Shown one piece after another: positions 56,301 to 62,300 of a stretch of DNA of 64,000 bases. Location of the stretch: assembly GCF_932526225.1 (NCBI RefSeq), contig NC_064035.1, positions 13,646,566 to 13,710,565 of the forward strand, written 5' to 3'. The translations under genes and the position numbers were made by a program. The DNA is from Nematostella vectensis. Taxonomy: Eukaryota > Cnidaria > Anthozoa > Actiniaria > Edwardsiidae. Below the pieces are notes generated by a model. It had not been told where the DNA came from. It did not search any database and worked only from the letters and a program-made list of their open reading frames with translations. Numbering within the stretch: position 1 is the stretch's first letter; every line of letters starts with the position of its first letter.

Positions 56301-59300
56301 CTAGCTACCTCGTACACCATCGTACCCGAGGTAAAGTCTCTAGCTACTTCATACACCATCGTACCCGAGGTAAAGTCTCTAGCTACCTCATACACCATCG
56401 TACCCGAGGTAAAGTCTCTAGCTACCTCATACACCATCGTACCCGAGGTAAAGTCTCTAGCTACTTCATACACCATCGTACCCGAGGTAAAGTCTCTAGC
56501 TACCTCATAAACCATCGTACCCGAGGTAAAGTCTCTAGCTACCTCATAAACCATCGTACCCGAGGTAAAGTCGGATGACATGTCTTACATTCGGATGTAT
56601 GCTTCATTTGCATCAGATAGTAATTGCTTTTCTTTTTATTCTTTGCTTAGCTTGATCGCTATCTACACTTGCTCGACCTCATGATATTTGACGGTTACCC
56701 TGTGCTGCTAGTTGGGCAGAGTGGGACTGGAAAGTCGGCCCTAATACAGGTAAGGCTCGACATGCTCAGAAAAGCCCGTACGCCATGTAAGGTCAGTACA
56801 TGGTCAGTACTTCATGTACGTCATGTAGGGTTAGGGTTTAGGGTTAGTATTAGGAGAGTGCGATTTCATGGGGTCTTACATGATGTACTACTGTCCCTAA
56901 GGGACGTCTGTGTGTGTGTTTAATGCCATTAACTACGATTTTGAATATTTTGTTAACTAGCAATGCTGTGAGATGGGATGATAAGAAGCCATCTAAATTT
57001 AAGGCAATGAAAACGTTCAAGGCTTTTGACGGACGGAAGCTAAAATTTTGTCGCATGGGATTCCTGTGTGCGAGTTCTAAGGGCATTCACATGTTTTGCG
57101 CATTGCGAGAAAGTGCAGGTCTTTTGTTGTGGTTAGTTAGGTTATTGTATTTTGCTCGTAACTCAAACTTGTGGTTGTTATAGTAAACCAGTGGTTGTTA
57201 TAGTAGAAGTAAACAGTATTTTTAATCTCTATTAACCTCTATTTGGTTTGTTGTGGGCCTAATCTTAGTATGTCCCAAAAACTTTCCCCTACACAGAACA
57301 TGGTAAGCCCGCGGTACCCGTACAGCCGTATCTTCATGGCTGCCAGCCTGTCGTCCAGACTCTTCCAAGAAGCGATCGAGGCGAAGCTGGTGGTCCTGCG
57401 ACAGCGCGAGAATGCGCATCTACACGCGCGACAAGCGGCATCAGACAGTCCCAGCCGCCACCTGCCCGCAATAAAGTCCAGGAACCAGCTGTTCTTCCTG
57501 GACGACCTCCACTATGCTACCACAGACCGAACTGGTTCACAACCTCCGCTAGAGCTACTAAGGCAGCTTCTTTCGCAGGGTAAGTGCTCTATTATCATTA
57601 TCTGCGTGTTTAACTAATTTGCCATTCATGTCTTAGCAGAGCCACAGAAAAGCCCAATCTGAAGAAAACAAATACAGCCTTATACTCTCAATACATTTTG
57701 ATTGGCTAATAACATACGCTATTAGGGACATTTTGCAGGTTTTTGCGGCCCCGCCCATATTATTTATACAGAGTTTCCAGTGTTTTTATTTTGAAATGTC
57801 GAGAAAAGCTCTCATTTATAGACTTCTTTGCAATTCTTTGACATGATAACTGTAATTTCGATCCCAGGCCACTCATTTACATCTTTTTTCCCTGTACACA
57901 CATGCACCTTTTGACTCGCAACATTTATATAGGTCAAACTTATTTGCACTAATTTTCCCAGGATCTCTGTATGATCAGGAGCGTCACCACTACAAGGCGG
58001 TGCAGAACATACAGTTCATTGCTACCGCAGCCCCACCCAGCGGCGTCAGCACGGGAGGAGGGATAGCTAGTCACCCCTTAAGCCCCCGGCTAACCCGGCT
58101 CATGACCGTTGTGTCATTCCTGCCTTTGGGGCGAGACACGCTGGAGGTCATCTACAGCAGTGTATTCCGCGCGTGGTTGGAAGAGTTTCCGGCATACTCG
58201 CTTACACATCACTCGGCCATCGCAAAAGTGAGTGGTATCACCGGGTTTTTTTCACACTGGAAGTTCCCGGGCTTTTTTAGAAAAGACTAGCTCGTAGAGA
58301 CGATAAAATTTGCCTGATTTGTTGTTTCTTCCTTACTGTGATAATTTGATTTATAGGTGATGGCTGGTGCAGCGGTAGAGATGTTTAGTCGACTGCGGGA
58401 TGAATTCCGTCGCAGCCCTTGTCATCCTCACTTTGTGTTCACGCAGCACGACCTGACCCGTATAGCACAAGGTACCTCACTTCCTATAAAACTACTAATT
58501 CACGACGTTAGCCGTATAGCATATAGTACCTCATTTCACATAATTGCCAATTCCAACCTTACCCGTATAGCACAAGGTACCTCACTTCCCATAAAACTGC
58601 CAATTCACGACCTGACCCGTATAGCATATAGTACCTCATTTCACATAATTGCCAATTCCAACCTTACCCGTATAGCACAAGGTACCTCACTTCCCATAAA
58701 ACTGCCAATTCACGACCTGACCCGTGAAGCACATGGTACCTCACTTCCCATAAAACTACCAATTCACGGCCTGACCCGTATAGCATATAGTACCTCACCC
58801 AGAGATTTGCCCATTCACACGGTCGTAGCCAGATATAAACTACGATCGAGGGAAAACTACTTGCTATAATTTTACTCCGTTAAGGCTTAGGCATTGCGTC
58901 GGCCATCCTTCGTGCTCACGATGATGAGCTTGTTAACAACCAGATTTAAATTAATATTATATTTATATCGAAAAAATCGTTAAATTGAAATAATCTCCCA
59001 TCTACCATTAATCATAATAAAAAGTTTGTTGTTATCATGTCTAGTATTGCTTTATCAGGGTTCCAATGTTCTTGTTTTTAGGCATGATGTTGTTCAGCTT
59101 GCGTGCACGTGCAAGGCCACGCCCAAAGGCGAGACGACGAGGTGTTGAGCAGCAGCAGCCCACTAGCATAGAGCTTCCCCCTCCCGTCAGTAAGAGTAGC
59201 GGGGTTGTTAGCGAAAGAACGAGGGCCGAGCTGGGGAAGGAGGTCAAGAAGGGAAAAAGGTACTTTAAGCAGGTTTAGCGGATAATGTACGAAAAAGTAT

Positions 59301-62300
59301 CTTTTGAAATCTTTTGTGACGAATTTGGCCAACCGACTCTAACGACTCATTAACTCACTTTACTTCCAAGCTGAGCTAATATAGTAAAACCTGTTGGCGA
59401 TCTCAAAGTGATAAGAATACGCATATTTAGGTTCCGAGAAAATATACCATACATTTTTCCAGAATTATGTTTTTCCCTTATTTCTGACTGCTGATGTATT
59501 CCATAATAATAATAATAATAATGCTCGTTTATTTCAACCGTTTGCAGTTCTTTTACAACTGAATTACCGGTAGGGTCAGCTAACTACAAAATACATTACA
59601 CCATACATAATTCATAATAACATTAAATCCCCAGCATATTGCGCTGAGACGAATTTGGAAAAACGGTCCGTGCGACCCGGAACCACACTATGTGAGCGCT
59701 TAGATCTTAGGGAGTATGGCGAGTTGGAGGATATAAGTCTGCTTGACACTAGGGGGTATAAGACGCTCCCCTGTTTGATATTGCTTATGAATTTTCTGCA
59801 CACATTGTGACGCCGCGCCTCTAAAGAAGACAAGCATGCGCGTTCGAGGGCGTCCTCGTAGCTAAGGCCACTACCGAAAATTATTCCTAGAGATCTTTTT
59901 TGAATTCTTTCTAAGGCAGCACATAGGTATTGCGGAAGGTTGGAAAAGACAACGCAGGCATACTCTAAGATGGACCTTATAAGAGAACAGTACACAGACA
60001 TTAAATCCCTTTCTGAGACACCACATGATTTTAGTTTTCTGAGTGCATAGAGACGACGGTTTGACTTTTTGATCACATAGTCACAGTGCGATGACCAACT
60101 AAGGTCCGAAGATAACGAGGTCCTTGACGCATTCTTACGACTTGTCGACCCACTCTTGCTCCTTTTCTTGTTGGCCTGCCGACGTATTCCATACAAAGCG
60201 AGACAAGGACTCCTTGTCGCATTCTTACGACTTATCGGCCCTCTAACTTCTTTCTAACTGGCCTGCGATGTAATCAATTTCGATGTTCTTGACAAGTTTT
60301 TTTATTATGCCGCCTATGTTCCCCTCTAGTTGGCCTACGCTTCCCACAGCGACCACTGCCAACACTCCGGCGGCCATCTCACCATTGATCCGCTCCATAC
60401 TAAGATTGTGGTGTCACGAGCACACTCGTGTGTACGGGGATCGGCTCTTAGATGACTCCCATCGCTACTGGTTTGCCTCCCTGCTGCACGAGACGGTCCA
60501 TGAGTGCTTCTGCTCTGGAAGCGAGGAGGATACAGAGGTCACAAGTTCCTCTGGCGGGGCCGGGTCTGGAGACAAGACGCCTGACCTTAACCAGATCATA
60601 GAAGGTAAAAAAACCCGCCAACATTGGGCACGCTTTTCTCTGCCACATTGTGTAACGTTATTCTCTGTGTCAAACTATTCTCTGTGTAACGATATTCTCT
60701 GCCACGCTATTTTCTGTTTCACGTTATTTTCTGTGTCACACTATTATCTGTGTCTCGCTATTCTCTGTGTCACGTTATTCTCTGTGTCACGTTATTCTCT
60801 GTGTCACCCTATTCTCTGTGTCACGATATTCTCTGTGTCACACTACTCACTGTGTCTCGCTATTCTCTGTGTCTCGAAATTCTCTGTTACCTTATTCTCT
60901 GTGTCACGCTATTCTCTGTGTCACACTATACTCTTTGTCACACTTCTGTGTCACACTATTCTCTGTGTCTCGATATTCTCTGTGTCACGTTATTCTCTGT
61001 GCCACGCTATTTTCTGTTTGACATTATTCTCTGTGTCTCGATATTCTTTGTGTCTCGAAATCTTCTGTCACACTATTCTTTGTGTCGCACTATTCTCTGT
61101 GTCTCGATATTCTCTGTGTCTCGTTATTCTCTGTGTCTCGTTATTCTCTGTGTCACACTATTCTCTGTGTCACGTTATTCTCTGTCTCGTTATTCTCTGT
61201 GTCACACTTTTCTCTGTGTCACACTATACTCTGTGTCTCGATATTCTATGTGTCACGTTATTCCCTGTGTCACACTATTCTCTGTGTCACACTATTCTCT
61301 ATGTCACGTTATTCTCTGTGTCACGCTATTCTCTGTGTCACACTATTCTCTTTGTCACACTATTCTCTGTGTCTCGATATTCTCTGTGTCTCAGTATTCT
61401 CTGTCTCAATATTCTCTGTGTCACGTTATTCTTTGTGTCACACTATTTTCTGTGTCACACTATTCTCTGTGTCTCGTTATTCTCTATGTCACACGATTCT
61501 CTGTGTCACACTATTCTCTGTATCTCGATATTCTCTGTGTCACGCCATTCCCTGTGTCACTCTATTTTCTGTCTCGATATTCTCTGTGTCTCGCTATTCT
61601 CGGTGTCACGCTATTTTCTGTGTCACGCTATTTTCTGTGTCACCGCTTCAGTTGTTTAGCTAGCACTGTAATTTATTGTTTTATAACCAACATATAAAGA
61701 GGGACTCTAATTCTTATGGACACGTTTCCTGTCCTTTCTCAGACGTCACACATGCGGCACTGGGTGTATCGCCTGGAGTCAGTGCAACCCCGCCACTGGG
61801 TGGATCGCCTGGAGCTAGTGCAACCCCGCCACGGGGTGAATCGCCTGGAGCCAGTGCAACCCCGCCACGGGGTGGATCGCCTGGAGTCAGTGCACCCTTT
61901 CAACGGGGTGGATTGCCTGGAGCCAGTGCAACCCCGTCAACTGCAGAGAGGTCGGGCTCCGTATCAGAATCACCACTTGAAGCCCCTCCCACAGAGACCT
62001 TGATGAAGGCAAGCATAACTGAGCTTGGCACGAAGGTAAACATATGAGGAGAGTTTTGTTGCGTCAAGAGTAGCAGGAAGTGAATCTGAGGTTGACTCAG
62101 ACATGTTACGCTAAATTATGGGTTCAGACAACACGATTACTCTGAATTTAAACGAGACATGTTACGTTCACTTAAGAGTTCTGAATGGTTTATTCTGACC
62201 ATTATCGGAACTCCCTTCTAGAAACTACCTGTACTCAACACAACACCCTTTGCATAAATCAAGCCTTTACACTTTCTCGCGTGATCGTTACCAGTATTGG

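Noticed and set aside
53537-56581. 1013-codon plus-strand and 1007-codon minus-strand open frames over the 39-bp array
   Set aside because: Both result from a 39-base unit (multiple of three) with no stops in those frames. They do not match the frame of the flanking dynein exons.
60283-61697. 458-, 315- and 193-codon frames rich in Cys, Ser and Leu
   Set aside because: Only the first part (60330-60604) is a real dynein exon; the rest is the 17-bp intronic repeat.
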